Assembly (NCBI RefSeq): GCF_024437745.1
Contig: NZ_JANFNY010000032.1
Coordinates: 1-57,458 of the forward strand
Length of the DNA stretch: 57,458 nucleotides
Source: Roseomonas sp. GC11
Lineage (GTDB): Bacteria > Pseudomonadota > Alphaproteobacteria > Acetobacterales > Acetobacteraceae
Direction of reading: 5' to 3'
The notes under the pieces were generated by a model that had not been told where the DNA came from, did not search any database, and saw only the letters and a list, made by a program, of their open reading frames with translations. Every line of letters begins with the position of its first letter. Position 1 is the first letter of the stretch. The position numbers were made by a program, and so were the translations under genes. Shown here piece by piece: positions 24,501 to 32,787 of this stretch.

Positions 24501-27260
24501 TCAGGGCTCCTGCTTGCGCAGCGCCAGGGCGGCGGCGGCGATGAAGGCGAGGGCGAAGCCCGCCAGCACCAGATGGCTGGTCCAGAGTTCGGCGAAGCCC
24601 AGCCCCTTGGTCATGGTGCCGATGGAAATGCGCTGGAACCAGCTGGCGGGGAAGCCGAGGCCGATGGCGCGCGCCGCGCCGGAGATGGCGGAGGTCGGCA
24701 CCAGCAGCCCGGAGAAATTCACCGCCGGCACGATGCAGAGGATGGCGGCGGCGAAGATGGCCGCCACCTGGCTGCGCACGAAGGCGGAGACGAGCAGGCC
24801 GAAGCCCGTGGCCGCCAGCACATAGAGCGCGCCGCCCAGGGCCAGCGCCGGCAGGGAGCCGCGCACCGGCACATCGAAGACCAGCCGCGCGGCGAGGACC
24901 AGCAGGGCGAAGCTCGCCAGCCCGACGGCGACATAGGGCAACTGCTTGCCCACCAGGAATTCCAGCGGCGTCACCGGGGTCGCGCGGAAATTGGCGATGG
25001 CGCCGCTCTCCTTCTCGCGCACCACGCCGACGGCGGCCATCATGGCCGGGATCAGCACCAGCATCAGCATGATGATGCCGGGCAGGATGGCGACGGCGCT
25101 GCGGAAGGCCTGATTGTAGCGGAAGCGCGGCTCGATGCTCAGCATCTCGGGGCTGCGCGGCGCGGGGGAGCGCGCGGCGCGGGCGCGCAGCCAGGACTGG
25201 GCGAGGCCGCTGACATAGCCGCGCGCCGTCTCGGCGCGGAAGGGCATGGCGCCGTCCAGCGTCACCGAGACTTCCGGTGCGTCGCCGCGGCGCAGATCCT
25301 GGCCGAAGCGCGGCGGCACCTCGATGACGAGGGCGATGCGCCCGGCGCGCAGCGCCTCCTCCGCCTGCGCCCGTGTGGCGAGCGGCGCGGCCTCGGTGAA
25401 GTAGCGCGAGCCGGCGAAGCTCTCCAGCAGGTCGCGGCTTTCCGGCGTCTGGTCCTGGTCGAGCACGGCATAGGGCAGCTTCTCGACATCGAAGGAAATG
25501 CCGAAGCCGAAGGCGAACATCAGCAGCAGCGGGCCGAGCAGGGCGAAGGCGATGCGGATGCGGTCGCGCAGCAGTTCCAGCGCCTCCCGCCAGGCGCAGG
25601 CCCAAAGGCGGCCCAGCATGGGGCCCAGAATGGGGCGCGGATCGCGGCCGGCGCGGGCCGGGCGCGGCGCGGCGGCGGGGGGTGGCACGGCAGCGGGGGG
25701 TGGCACGGCGGCGGGGGGTGGCGCCTCCGCCGCATCGGCGGCGCCGGCGGCCTGCTCCAGCGCGGCGATGAAGCTTTCCTCCAGGGAGCGCCCGCCGGCG
25801 AGGTCGCGCGGCGTGCCCACCGCCAGCACCCGCCCGGCATGCATCAGCGAGATGCGGTCGCAGCGCGCGGCCTCGTTCATGAAGTGGGTGGAGATGAAGA
25901 TCGTCACCCCCTCCTGCCGCGACAGGCGCAGCAGGTGGTTCCAGAACAGGTCCCGCGCCACGGGATCGACGCCGCTGGTCGGCTCGTCGAGGATCAGCAG
26001 GGCGGGCTCGTGCACCACGGCGGCGGCCAGTTGCAGGCGCTGGCGCAGGCCGAGCGGCAGGGCATCCGGCGCGCTGGCGGCCACGCCCTCCAGGTCGAAA
26101 TCGCGCAGCACGGCGGCGATGCGGGCGGCGGCGCGGGCCGGCGGCAGGTGGAAGAGGCGGGCATGCAGTTCGAGGTTCTGCCGCACCGTCAGTTCGCCAT
26201 AGAGGGAAAAGGCCTGCGACATATAGCCCACGCGGGCGCGCGCATCGCCGCCCCGGGCCGGGTCCTCGCCCAGCACGCGGGCGGTGCCGGCGCTGGCGGG
26301 GAGCAGGCCCGTCAGCATTTTCATCGTCGTCGTCTTGCCGCAGCCATTGGAGCCGAGGAAGCCGAAGATCTCGCCGCGCGGAATGGCGAGATCGACGCCA
26401 TCCACCGCGACGAAATCGCCGAAGTGGCGGGTGAGGCCATGCGCCTCGATGGCGGGCGGCGCGCCGGGGCGGGGCGGCGGCGGCGGTGTCAGCACCACGG
26501 GGCGGTGGCCGGCGCGGCGCGCCGCCGGCAGCAGCGCCACGAAGGTTTGTTCCAGTGTGTCGCAGCCGGTCCGGGCGCGCAGTTCCGCCGGGCTGCCGCT
26601 GGCCAGCACCCGCCCGGCATCCAGCGCCGCCAGCCAGTCGAAGCGCTCCGCCTCCTCCATATAGGCGGTGGCCACCAGCACGCTCATGCCGGGGCGGCGG
26701 GCGCGCAGCCGGTCGATCAGCGCCCAGAACTGGCGGCGGGAGAGCGGGTCCACCCCCGTGGTCGGCTCGTCGAGGATGAGCAGTTCCGGCTCGCGCACCA
26801 GGGCGCAGCAGAGAGACAGCTTCTGCTTCATGCCGCCGGAGAGCTTGCCCGCCGGGCGCGCGGCGAAGGGGGAGAGGCCGGTGGCGCGCATCAGTTCCGC
26901 CGCGCGGGCGGCGCGCCCGGCCGCGTCCTGGCCGAAGAGGCGGGCGAAATAGTCGATATTCTCGGCCACCGAGAGGGTGGGGTAGAGGTTGCGCCCCAGC
27001 CCCTGCGGCATGTACGCGATGCGCGGGCGCGCCGCCGCCAGCGCCGCCGGGTCGCACAGATCGGCGCCGAGGGCGGTGATCGCCCCCGCCTGCGGGCGGC
27101 GCACCCCGGCGAGCAGCGCCAGCAGGGTGGATTTGCCGACGCCATCCGGCCCCACAAGCCCGGCCATGACGCCGCCCGGGATCTCCAGCGTCACCCCGTC
27201 CAGCGCGGCCAGGGCGCCATAGCGGTGGGTGACGCCGCGCAGCGCGGCGGCGGGGCTCAC
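24501..27260 (-). CDS. rbbA: Fused ABC ATPase-ATPase-permease (RbbA/YhiH-like)
   Basis: The product has 919 residues with three parts. ABC domain 1 (1-225) has Walker A VGPDGVGKST, signature LSGGMKQKLSL and LILDEPTTGVD. ABC domain 2 (about 265-490) has Walker A GSNGCGKTT, a degenerate signature LPLGLRQRLQL and LILDEPTSGVD. An ABC-2 permease (about 540-919) has an N-terminal helix, a periplasmic domain and a five-helix end. A PPPAAV repeat links ATPase and permease. E. coli RbbA has the same layout and was described as ribosome-associated, but the yhiI and yhhJ neighbours point to a tripartite exporter. The start overlaps the yhiI stop by 4 bases. Confidence 0.9.
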   Translation of the reverse strand: MSPAAALRGVTHRYGALAALDGVTLEIPGGVMAGLVGPDGVGKSTLLALLAGVRRPQAGAITALGADLCDPAALAAARPRIAYMPQGLGRNLYPTLSVAENIDYFARLFGQDAAGRAARAAELMRATGLSPFAARPAGKLSGGMKQKLSLCCALVREPELLILDEPTTGVDPLSRRQFWALIDRLRARRPGMSVLVATAYMEEAERFDWLAALDAGRVLASGSPAELRARTGCDTLEQTFVALLPAARRAGHRPVVLTPPPPPRPGAPPAIEAHGLTRHFGDFVAVDGVDLAIPRGEIFGFLGSNGCGKTTTMKMLTGLLPASAGTARVLGEDPARGGDARARVGYMSQAFSLYGELTVRQNLELHARLFHLPPARAAARIAAVLRDFDLEGVAASAPDALPLGLRQRLQLAAAVVHEPALLILDEPTSGVDPVARDLFWNHLLRLSRQEGVTIFISTHFMNEAARCDRISLMHAGRVLAVGTPRDLAGGRSLEESFIAALEQAAGAADAAEAPPPAAVPPPAAVPPPAAAPRPARAGRDPRPILGPMLGRLWACAWREALELLRDRIRIAFALLGPLLLMFAFGFGISFDVEKLPYAVLDQDQTPESRDLLESFAGSRYFTEAAPLATRAQAEEALRAGRIALVIEVPPRFGQDLRRGDAPEVSVTLDGAMPFRAETARGYVSGLAQSWLRARAARSPAPRSPEMLSIEPRFRYNQAFRSAVAILPGIIMLMLVLIPAMMAAVGVVREKESGAIANFRATPVTPLEFLVGKQLPYVAVGLASFALLVLAARLVFDVPVRGSLPALALGGALYVLAATGFGLLVSAFVRSQVAAIFAAAILCIVPAVNFSGLLVPTSAISGAARAIGLGFPASWFQRISIGTMTKGLGFAELWTSHLVLAGFALAFIAAAALALRKQEP

Positions 27261-28240
27261 GGCAGCTTCACCTGCAGGGCGGCGGGCCAGGGCTGCGCGG
27301 CATCGAGCCGCAGATAGGCGAGGCCGCGCACGCCGCCCTTCACCCGCTCGGCATGGCTCTGCAGCAGTTCGGGCGGCAGGCGCAGCTTGACGCGGAACAT
27401 CAGGCTCTCGCGCTCCTGCGCCGTCTCCACCTGGCGCGGGGTGAACTGCGCCTCGGGCGCGACGAAGCTGACCGTGGCGGGCAGCACGTATTGCGGCGCC
27501 GGGTCGAGCACCAGCCGCGCCTCCGCCCCATAGGCCAGCCGCCCGGCGGCGGCGGCGGGGAGGAAGACGATCATCGAGACATCGCTGGGGTCGATCAGCG
27601 TGGCGACGCGGCCGCCGGCGGCCACCACCTCGCCCTCGCGCATCAGGCGGTAGAGCACGCGGCCGGCGCGCGGGGCGACCAGCACCGTCTCGTCCAGCAG
27701 GCTGCGGGCCTGGGCCACATTGGCCTCCGCCGCCTCCAGCGCCGCCTGGGCGCGGCGCTGCCCGGCCTCGGCGGTCAGCACCGTGGCCTCGGCCACCTCC
27801 AGGGTGGAGCGGCGCTGGTCGAGCTGCTCGACCGGGGCGAAGCCGCGGCGCTGGAGTTCCTGGGTGCGGGCCAGCTCGCTCTGCGCCAGGGCGCGGGCGC
27901 TGCGGGCGCGCAGGGCCTCGGCATCGGCGGCGAGGCGGGCCTGGGCGGCCTCACGCATTTGTGCTTCCGCCGCGCGCAGCTGCGCCTGGAGCGTGGTGGC
28001 ATCCAGCCGCGCCACCTCGGCGCCGGCCGCCAGCATCTGCCCCTCCTCCACCCGCAGCGCGGTGAGGCGCCCGGCGATCTTGCTGGCGATGTCGATCTGC
28101 TCGGCCTCGATCCTGCCATTCACGCGGAGGATGAAGTCCGGCAGGGCATCGCGCGCCGCCCGGTGCCGCCAGGCGGCGAAGCCCCCGCCCGCCGCCAGCA
28201 GCGCCAGCACCCCCACCAGCATGATCCGTCCGCGTCCCAT
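27257..28240 (-). CDS. yhiI: HlyD-family membrane fusion protein (YhiI-like)
   Basis: The product has 327 residues from ATG 28240, preceded by AGGAG. A single N-terminal membrane anchor at about residues 7-22 (LVGVLALLAAGGGFAAW) is followed by the biotinyl-lipoyl half-motif GRIEAEQIDIASKIAGRL. A long alpha-helical hairpin (about 75-190, rich in Ala, Glu, Gln, Arg) comes next, then the second lipoyl half (LVAPRAGRVLYRL) and a beta-barrel domain. It bridges the inner-membrane pump encoded downstream to an outer-membrane channel. First gene of the exporter operon, divergent from the PHA operon. The frame is open for hundreds of codons upstream, but that is shadow sequence. Confidence 0.9.
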   Translation of the reverse strand: MGRGRIMLVGVLALLAAGGGFAAWRHRAARDALPDFILRVNGRIEAEQIDIASKIAGRLTALRVEEGQMLAAGAEVARLDATTLQAQLRAAEAQMREAAQARLAADAEALRARSARALAQSELARTQELQRRGFAPVEQLDQRRSTLEVAEATVLTAEAGQRRAQAALEAAEANVAQARSLLDETVLVAPRAGRVLYRLMREGEVVAAGGRVATLIDPSDVSMIVFLPAAAAGRLAYGAEARLVLDPAPQYVLPATVSFVAPEAQFTPRQVETAQERESLMFRVKLRLPPELLQSHAERVKGGVRGLAYLRLDAAQPWPAALQVKLP

Positions 28241-28298
28241 CCCGCTGCTCTCCTGATTGGCCGAGGCGCCTTCATAAGCGCGGGCACAGGGAAAAAAC

Positions 28299-28312
28299 TT
28301 GACCCAGGTTAA
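28299..28312. promoter_or_regulatory. FNR/FixK-like box between the exporter and PHA operons
   Basis: TTGACCCAGGTTAA matches the Crp/FNR-family pattern TTGAY-N4-RTCAA with one mismatch. It is 132 bases upstream of the phasin-like start and 59 bases upstream of yhiI on the other strand, so it could serve either. Oxygen- or redox-linked control of PHA synthesis is plausible. The rest of this 203-base gap is GC-rich, with AGGAGG sites for both genes. Confidence 0.45.
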
Positions 28313-28443
28313 TGCCGGGCAGGAGGCTCCGGCGCTCCCTTGCGACCGGCGGCATGGCCAGGCTGGGGCACGCCGCCCGCTTTCCCCCCTCCAGCCCGCC
28401 CGGGCCGCGCCCTGCGGTCCGGGTGCCAGCAGGAGGCCGCCCC

Positions 28444-28851
28444 ATGCCCGACACCAACACCCCCCCCACCCCCGCCCTTCCCGAGGCCCTGGCGAGCATG
28501 CTGCGGCCGTGGTGGCCACCTTCAGCGGGGCCGGAAGGGGGCCCGGGCGGCCTGGCCGGCATGCCCCTGCCCACCCCCTCCTGGCAGGCGGCGCTGGAGG
28601 CGCAGCGCATCTGGAACGCCGCGCTCGGCGAGGAAATGCGCTGGGCGCAGCAGACCCAGGCGCGCCTCGCCCAGTGCTGCCGCGAGATGCTGGCCAGCCA
28701 CCGCCCGCAGGACTGGATGGCGGCGCAGAGCGCCCTGGTGACCGCCAGCCTGGAGGCGGCGGCGCAGCAGGCGCAGATGCTGGGCGGCATGACCGAGGAA
28801 CTGCGCGCCTGCTGCCTGCGCGCCGCCAGCCCGGAGGCGACGGAACGATGA
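28444..28851 (+). CDS. Small phasin-like protein upstream of PHA synthase
   Basis: The product has 135 residues from ATG 28444, with AGGAGG about 9 bases upstream. The first 45 residues are Pro/Gly-rich. The rest is predicted helical, with QAALEAQRIWNAALGEEM and ALVTASLEAAAQQAQMLGG, the amphipathic Ala/Gln-rich style of phasins and PhaM/PhaE-like partners. No catalytic motif is seen. The stop overlaps the phaC start (ATGA), so it is coupled to PHA synthase and probably binds granules or the synthase. The family assignment rests mainly on context and composition. Confidence 0.62.
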   Translation: MPDTNTPPTPALPEALASMLRPWWPPSAGPEGGPGGLAGMPLPTPSWQAALEAQRIWNAALGEEMRWAQQTQARLAQCCREMLASHRPQDWMAAQSALVTASLEAAAQQAQMLGGMTEELRACCLRAASPEATER

Positions 28852-30725
28852 CCGCCCTGACCCGGCCCCAGGCCACCCCGCAGGAGGCGCCCAACGCCTC
28901 CCCCGCCACCCCGCCGCAGCCCGCCCCTGCGCCCGCCCCTGCGCCCGCAGCCGCAGCCGCAACCACAGCCGCGCCGGCGGAGCCCCCCGGGACCCTGCCG
29001 GAAGCCCTGACCGGCCTGCTGCGCTTCGCCGACCTCGCCGCCCGGGCCAGGCTGGCGCGCGGCTCGGCCGGGCTCTCCCCGGCGGCGCTCGCCGTGGCCT
29101 TCACCGACTGGGCGCTGCACCTCGCCCTCGCCCCGGGCAAGCGGGCGGAGATGCTGCTCTCCGCCGCCCAGGCGCTGGGGCAATGGCAGGCCCAGGCGGC
29201 GCGCTGCGCGCTCGACCCGCTGGCGCCGCCCTGCGTGGAGCCGCGCGGCGGCGATTCCCGCTTCCGCGGCCCGGCCTGGCAGCAGCAGCCCTTCCGGCTG
29301 TGGTCGGAGGCCTTCCTGCTGGCCGAATCCTGGTGGGACAGGGCCGCCGCCGGCATCCCCGGCCTCGACCCGCGCCATGCCCGCATCGTCGGCTTCACCC
29401 TGCGGCAGATGCTCGACATGGCCTCGCCCTCCAACCTGCCCTGGAGCAACCCGCAGGTGCTGGCGCGCACCCTCGATACTGGCGGGCAGAACCTGCTGGA
29501 CGGCTTCGCCAACGGCGTGGAGGACCTCGCCCGCCAGCTCTCCGGCGCGCCGCCGGCGGGGGCGGAGGCCTTCCGCCCCGGCCACGAGGTGGCCATCACG
29601 CCGGGCGAGGTGGTGTTCCGCAACCACCTCATCGAACTGATCCAGTACGCGCCGCAGACGGCGGCGGTGAAGGCCGAGCCGGTGCTGATCCTGCCCGCCT
29701 GGATCATGAAGTACTACATCCTCGACCTCTCGCCGCGGAACTCGCTGGTGCGCTACCTGGTGGAGCAGGGGCACACGGTGTTCTGCGTCTCCTGGCGCAA
29801 CCCGACGGCGGAGGATCGCGGCATCACGCTGGATGATTACCGCCGCCTCGGCGTCATGGCCGCGCTCGACGCCATCGGCGAGATCCTGCCGGGCCAGCGC
29901 GTCCACGCGGCGGGCTACTGCCTGGGCGGCACGCTGCTCGCCATCGCCGCCGCCGCCATGGCGCGCGCGGGGGATGCGCGCCTCGCCTCCATGACGCTGC
30001 TCGCGGCACAGACGGATTTCACCGAGCCGGGCGAATTGCAGCTCTTCATCGACCCCAGCGAGGTCGCCCTGCTGGAGGCGATGATGTGGGAGCGCGGCTA
30101 TCTCGACAGCAGCCAGATGGCCGGCGCCTTCCAGCTGCTGCGCTCCAACGATCTCGTCTGGTCGCGCCTCGTGCATGACTACCTGATGGGCGAGCGCGCG
30201 GCGATGAACGACCTGATGGCCTGGAACGCCGATGCCACCCGCATGCCCTACCGCATGCATTCGGACTATCTGCGGCATCTCTTCCTGGAGAACGCGCTGG
30301 CCTCCGGCCGGTTGCTGGTGGATGGCCGGCCGGTGGCCGTGCAGAATATCCGCACCCCCATCTTCGCCGTGGGCACGGAGTGGGACCATGTCGCGCCCTG
30401 GCGCTCGGTGTTCAAGATCCACGCGCTGGCGGATACCGATGTCACCTTCGCCCTGACCAGCGGCGGGCACAATGCCGGCATCGTCAGCGAGCCGGGCCAT
30501 GCCGGGCGGCGCTACCGCCTCGCCCGCAAGCGCGCGGAAGACCCCTGCATCAGCGCCGGGGAATGGCTGGCCGCCACGCCGCCGCGCGAAGGCTCCTGGT
30601 GGCCGGCCTGGCAGGGCTGGCTGGCGGAGCATTCGGCCCCCGCCCCCGTGCCACCGCCGCCGATGGGACGGCCCGGCCAGGCGACCCTCGCCGCCGCCCC
30701 CGGCACCTATGTCCACCAGCGCTGA
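28848..30725 (+). CDS. phaC: Class I poly(R)-hydroxyalkanoate synthase
   Basis: The product has 625 residues from ATG 28848. An Ala/Pro-rich N-terminal tail of about 45 residues precedes a PhaC_N domain (about 130-300, with GRDSRF-like GGDSRFRGPAWQQQPF and RNHLIELIQYAP). The alpha/beta-hydrolase core follows. The lipase-like box is GYCLGGTLL with the nucleophilic Cys near residue 358. The catalytic Asp is in VGTEWDHVAPW and the His in SGGHNAGIV. The enzyme polymerises (R)-3-hydroxyacyl-CoA into storage polyester at the granule. No phaA, phaB or phaZ is in the window; monomer supply comes from the next gene or elsewhere. Confidence 0.94.
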   Translation: MTALTRPQATPQEAPNASPATPPQPAPAPAPAPAAAAATTAAPAEPPGTLPEALTGLLRFADLAARARLARGSAGLSPAALAVAFTDWALHLALAPGKRAEMLLSAAQALGQWQAQAARCALDPLAPPCVEPRGGDSRFRGPAWQQQPFRLWSEAFLLAESWWDRAAAGIPGLDPRHARIVGFTLRQMLDMASPSNLPWSNPQVLARTLDTGGQNLLDGFANGVEDLARQLSGAPPAGAEAFRPGHEVAITPGEVVFRNHLIELIQYAPQTAAVKAEPVLILPAWIMKYYILDLSPRNSLVRYLVEQGHTVFCVSWRNPTAEDRGITLDDYRRLGVMAALDAIGEILPGQRVHAAGYCLGGTLLAIAAAAMARAGDARLASMTLLAAQTDFTEPGELQLFIDPSEVALLEAMMWERGYLDSSQMAGAFQLLRSNDLVWSRLVHDYLMGERAAMNDLMAWNADATRMPYRMHSDYLRHLFLENALASGRLLVDGRPVAVQNIRTPIFAVGTEWDHVAPWRSVFKIHALADTDVTFALTSGGHNAGIVSEPGHAGRRYRLARKRAEDPCISAGEWLAATPPREGSWWPAWQGWLAEHSAPAPVPPPPMGRPGQATLAAAPGTYVHQR

Positions 30726-30738
30726 AGGCCACGCCCCC

Positions 30739-32133
30739 ATGCATGACGGCATGCTTCCCCCCGTGCTGCGCAACCGCCCCTTCGACACGCTGGCCGTGGG
30801 CGACAGGGCCTCGTTCGTGCGCACCGTCGGACAGGACGACATCGCCCTCTTCGCCGCCGTCTCGGGCGATGTGAACCCGGCGCATCTCGACGCCGCCTTC
30901 GCGGCCACCGACCTGTTCGGCCATGTCGTGGCGCATGGCATGTGGACCGGCGCGCTGGTCTCCGCCGTGCTGGGCACGCAATTGCCGGGGCCGGGCACGA
31001 TCTATCTGGGGCAGGAGCTGAAATTCCTGCGCCCCGTCTCGCCCGGTGACACCATCACCGCCACGGTGACGGTGAAGGAGCTGCGCCCGCCCCGGCGCGT
31101 CGTGCTGCTGGACACCAGCTGCGTGAACCAGAAGGGGGAGCAGGTGCTGGAAGGCGTCGCCACGGTGATCGCCCCGGCCGAGCCGGTGGCCTGGCCGCGC
31201 GCGCCGCTGCCCGAGGTGGTGCTGCAGCGCCATGACCGTTATGAGGAGGCGCTGCGCGCCGCGCTGGCCAGCCCGCCGCTGCGGCTTGCCGTCGCGCATC
31301 CCTGCTCCGCCGCCGCGCTGCTGGGGGCGCTGGAGGCGCGCGAGGCCGGGCTGGCCGAGCCCGTCCTGGTCGGCCCCCTGAAAAAGATCCGCGAGGCGGC
31401 GGAGGCGGCGGAAGTCAGCCTCGACGGCCTTGAGATCGAGGATGTGCCGCACAGCCACGCCGCCGCCGCCCGTGCCGTGGAACTCGCCGCGCTCGGCCGC
31501 GTCGGCGCGCTGATGAAGGGCAGCCTGCACACGGATGAACTGCTCTCCGCCGTGCTGGCGCCGCAATCCGGCCTGCGCACGGAGCGGCGGATCAGCCATG
31601 TCTATGCCATGGACATCCCGGCCTATCCCAAGCCGCTGCTGGTGACGGACGCGGCCATCAACATCGCCCCCACGCTGGAGCAGAAGCGCGACATCTGCCA
31701 GAACGCCGTGGATCTCATGCACATCATGGGGGTGGAGCGGCCGCGCGTGGCGGTGCTGGCGGCGGTGGAGACGGTCAACCCCAAGATGGCCGCCACGCTC
31801 GACGCCGCGGCGCTGACGGTGATGGCGGCGCGCGGGCAGATCACCGGTGCGCTGGTGGATGGGCCGCTGGCCTTCGACAATGCCATCAGCCTCGACGCCG
31901 CGCGGGTGAAGGAGATTGTCTCCCCCGTCGCCGGGCAGGCTGATATCCTGCTGGTGCCGAATCTGGAGGCGGGCAACATGCTGGCCAAGCAGCTGCTCTA
32001 CTTCGCCGGCGCCATCGCCGCCGGGCTGGTGCTCGGCGCCCGCGTGCCCGTGGTGCTGACCAGCCGCTCCGACAGCCTGCGCGTGCGCATGGCCTCCATG
32101 GCGCTGGCGCGGCTGGTAGCAACAAAACGTTGA
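30739..32133 (+). CDS. MaoC-like enoyl-CoA hydratase fused to phosphate acetyl/butyryltransferase
   Basis: The product has about 464 residues from ATG 30739, 13 bases after phaC with GAAGG upstream; ATG 30709 overlapping phaC is the alternative. The N-terminal MaoC hot-dog domain (about 15-140) shows FAAVSGDVNPAHLD with the catalytic Asp and His, and FGHVVAHGMW. The C-terminal phosphotransacetylase domain (about 165-464) shows GRVGALMKGSLHTDELL, ISHVYAMD, and LVPNLEAGNMLAKQLLYF. The fused type is known as bifunctional enoyl-CoA hydratase/phosphate acetyltransferase. The hydratase may give (R)-3-hydroxyacyl-CoA for PhaC and the transferase links acyl-CoA to acyl phosphate. The usual acetate kinase partner does not follow. 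Confidence 0.9.
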   Translation: MHDGMLPPVLRNRPFDTLAVGDRASFVRTVGQDDIALFAAVSGDVNPAHLDAAFAATDLFGHVVAHGMWTGALVSAVLGTQLPGPGTIYLGQELKFLRPVSPGDTITATVTVKELRPPRRVVLLDTSCVNQKGEQVLEGVATVIAPAEPVAWPRAPLPEVVLQRHDRYEEALRAALASPPLRLAVAHPCSAAALLGALEAREAGLAEPVLVGPLKKIREAAEAAEVSLDGLEIEDVPHSHAAAARAVELAALGRVGALMKGSLHTDELLSAVLAPQSGLRTERRISHVYAMDIPAYPKPLLVTDAAINIAPTLEQKRDICQNAVDLMHIMGVERPRVAVLAAVETVNPKMAATLDAAALTVMAARGQITGALVDGPLAFDNAISLDAARVKEIVSPVAGQADILLVPNLEAGNMLAKQLLYFAGAIAAGLVLGARVPVVLTSRSDSLRVRMASMALARLVATKR

Positions 32134-32216
32134 ATTTTTTCAGGCTGCCGCCGTCTCCCGTCCAGGCGGGACGCTCAACTGAAAAAGTTTTTTGGTTCTT
32201 TTTTTCAAAAAAGAAC
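32134..32216 (+). repeat. Family-2 AT-tailed palindromic element, copy B
   Basis: It starts directly after the phosphotransacetylase stop. TTTTTTCAGGCTGCCGCC, then GTCTCCCG against CGGGAC, then CTGAAAAAG form one long stem-loop. A second hairpin follows at 32195-32216 with arms GTTCTTTTTT and AAAAAAGAAC. It matches copies at 11061-11149 and 52271-52354. Probable strong intrinsic terminator for the PHA operon. The remaining 183 bases to the next gene hold no recognised signal apart from a GGAG ribosome site. Confidence 0.85.
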
Positions 32217-32399
32217 ATTTTTTCTGTCTGATGGATGACATCCCCCTGTTCGCCTGGAAAAACCGCATGGCGGGCTGACAGGGGGGGGCCTCCTGTGCTT
32301 CATGGCGTTCAGCGCCCGGCCGCACGCCCTGGCCAACGGCCAGACCCAGCGGACAGGCCGCGCCAGGCGGTGCCGCCATCACACGGAGACGAGACACCC

Positions 32400-32705
32400 A
32401 TGTTCACGCTCGAAATCGGAGGCCGCCCTATCGCGGTCATCGGCACCGAGGAAGAAGACGCCCAGGACCTGGTCGCCAACCCGGCCTTCCGCGAGGACCT
32501 GCTGCGCCTGCTGAGCGACGACCAGCCGCTGTGGGACGGGCAGGCCGAGCTGCGCCTGCGCCCCGCCACGGAGGAGGAGATCGCCGAGTTCGACGAAAGC
32601 GAGGATGACGAGGACGAGGAGGAGGACGAGGAGGAAGGCGCCGTCGTCCTGTTCCTGGTCCCGATCATGGACCCGGACGACGAGGAAGACGAAGACGAGG
32701 CCTGA
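32400..32705 (+). CDS. Small highly acidic protein of unknown function
   Basis: The product has 101 residues from ATG 32400 (GGAG about 10 bases upstream). The N-terminal half looks like a small folded domain (FTLEIGGRPIAVIG, FREDLLRLLSDDQPLWDG). The C-terminal half is an Asp/Glu tract interrupted by a hydrophobic strand, AVVLFLVPIMDP. It has no signal peptide and no Cys. I do not recognise the family. The amphipathic layout and coding-like third positions argue that it is expressed. It stands between the PHA operon and a DUF1275 gene and has its own downstream hairpin. Confidence 0.65.
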   Translation: MFTLEIGGRPIAVIGTEEEDAQDLVANPAFREDLLRLLSDDQPLWDGQAELRLRPATEEEIAEFDESEDDEDEEEDEEEGAVVLFLVPIMDPDDEEDEDEA

Positions 32706-32711
32706 CCAGCC

Positions 32712-32731
32712 GGGCGGGCCACGGCCCGCCC
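32712..32731 (+). terminator. Terminator-like hairpin after the acidic protein gene
   Basis: Arms GGGCGGGCC and GGCCCGCCC flank a 2-base loop, followed by the T-containing TCTTCTCC tract. It begins 6 bases after the stop at 32705. Confidence 0.65.
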
Positions 32732-32787
32732 TCTTCTCCGGCTTTTCCCCCTGGGTTTTTGCCCTTGGGCGCCTCGCCCGGCGCGCC

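Noticed and set aside
23883-27317. Very long plus-strand open frame (1144 codons) opposite the rbbA exporter genes
   Set aside because: The minus strand encodes clear ABC domains, and the plus frame has only low-complexity Gln/His/Gly/Arg-rich sequence. This is the usual antisense openness of GC-rich DNA.
31886-32218. Small minus-strand proteins rich in Phe and Lys (FFEKKNQKTF-type) in the family-2 elements
   Set aside because: They are translations of the AT-rich hairpins, recur at each copy, and have no ribosome site. They are spurious frames.
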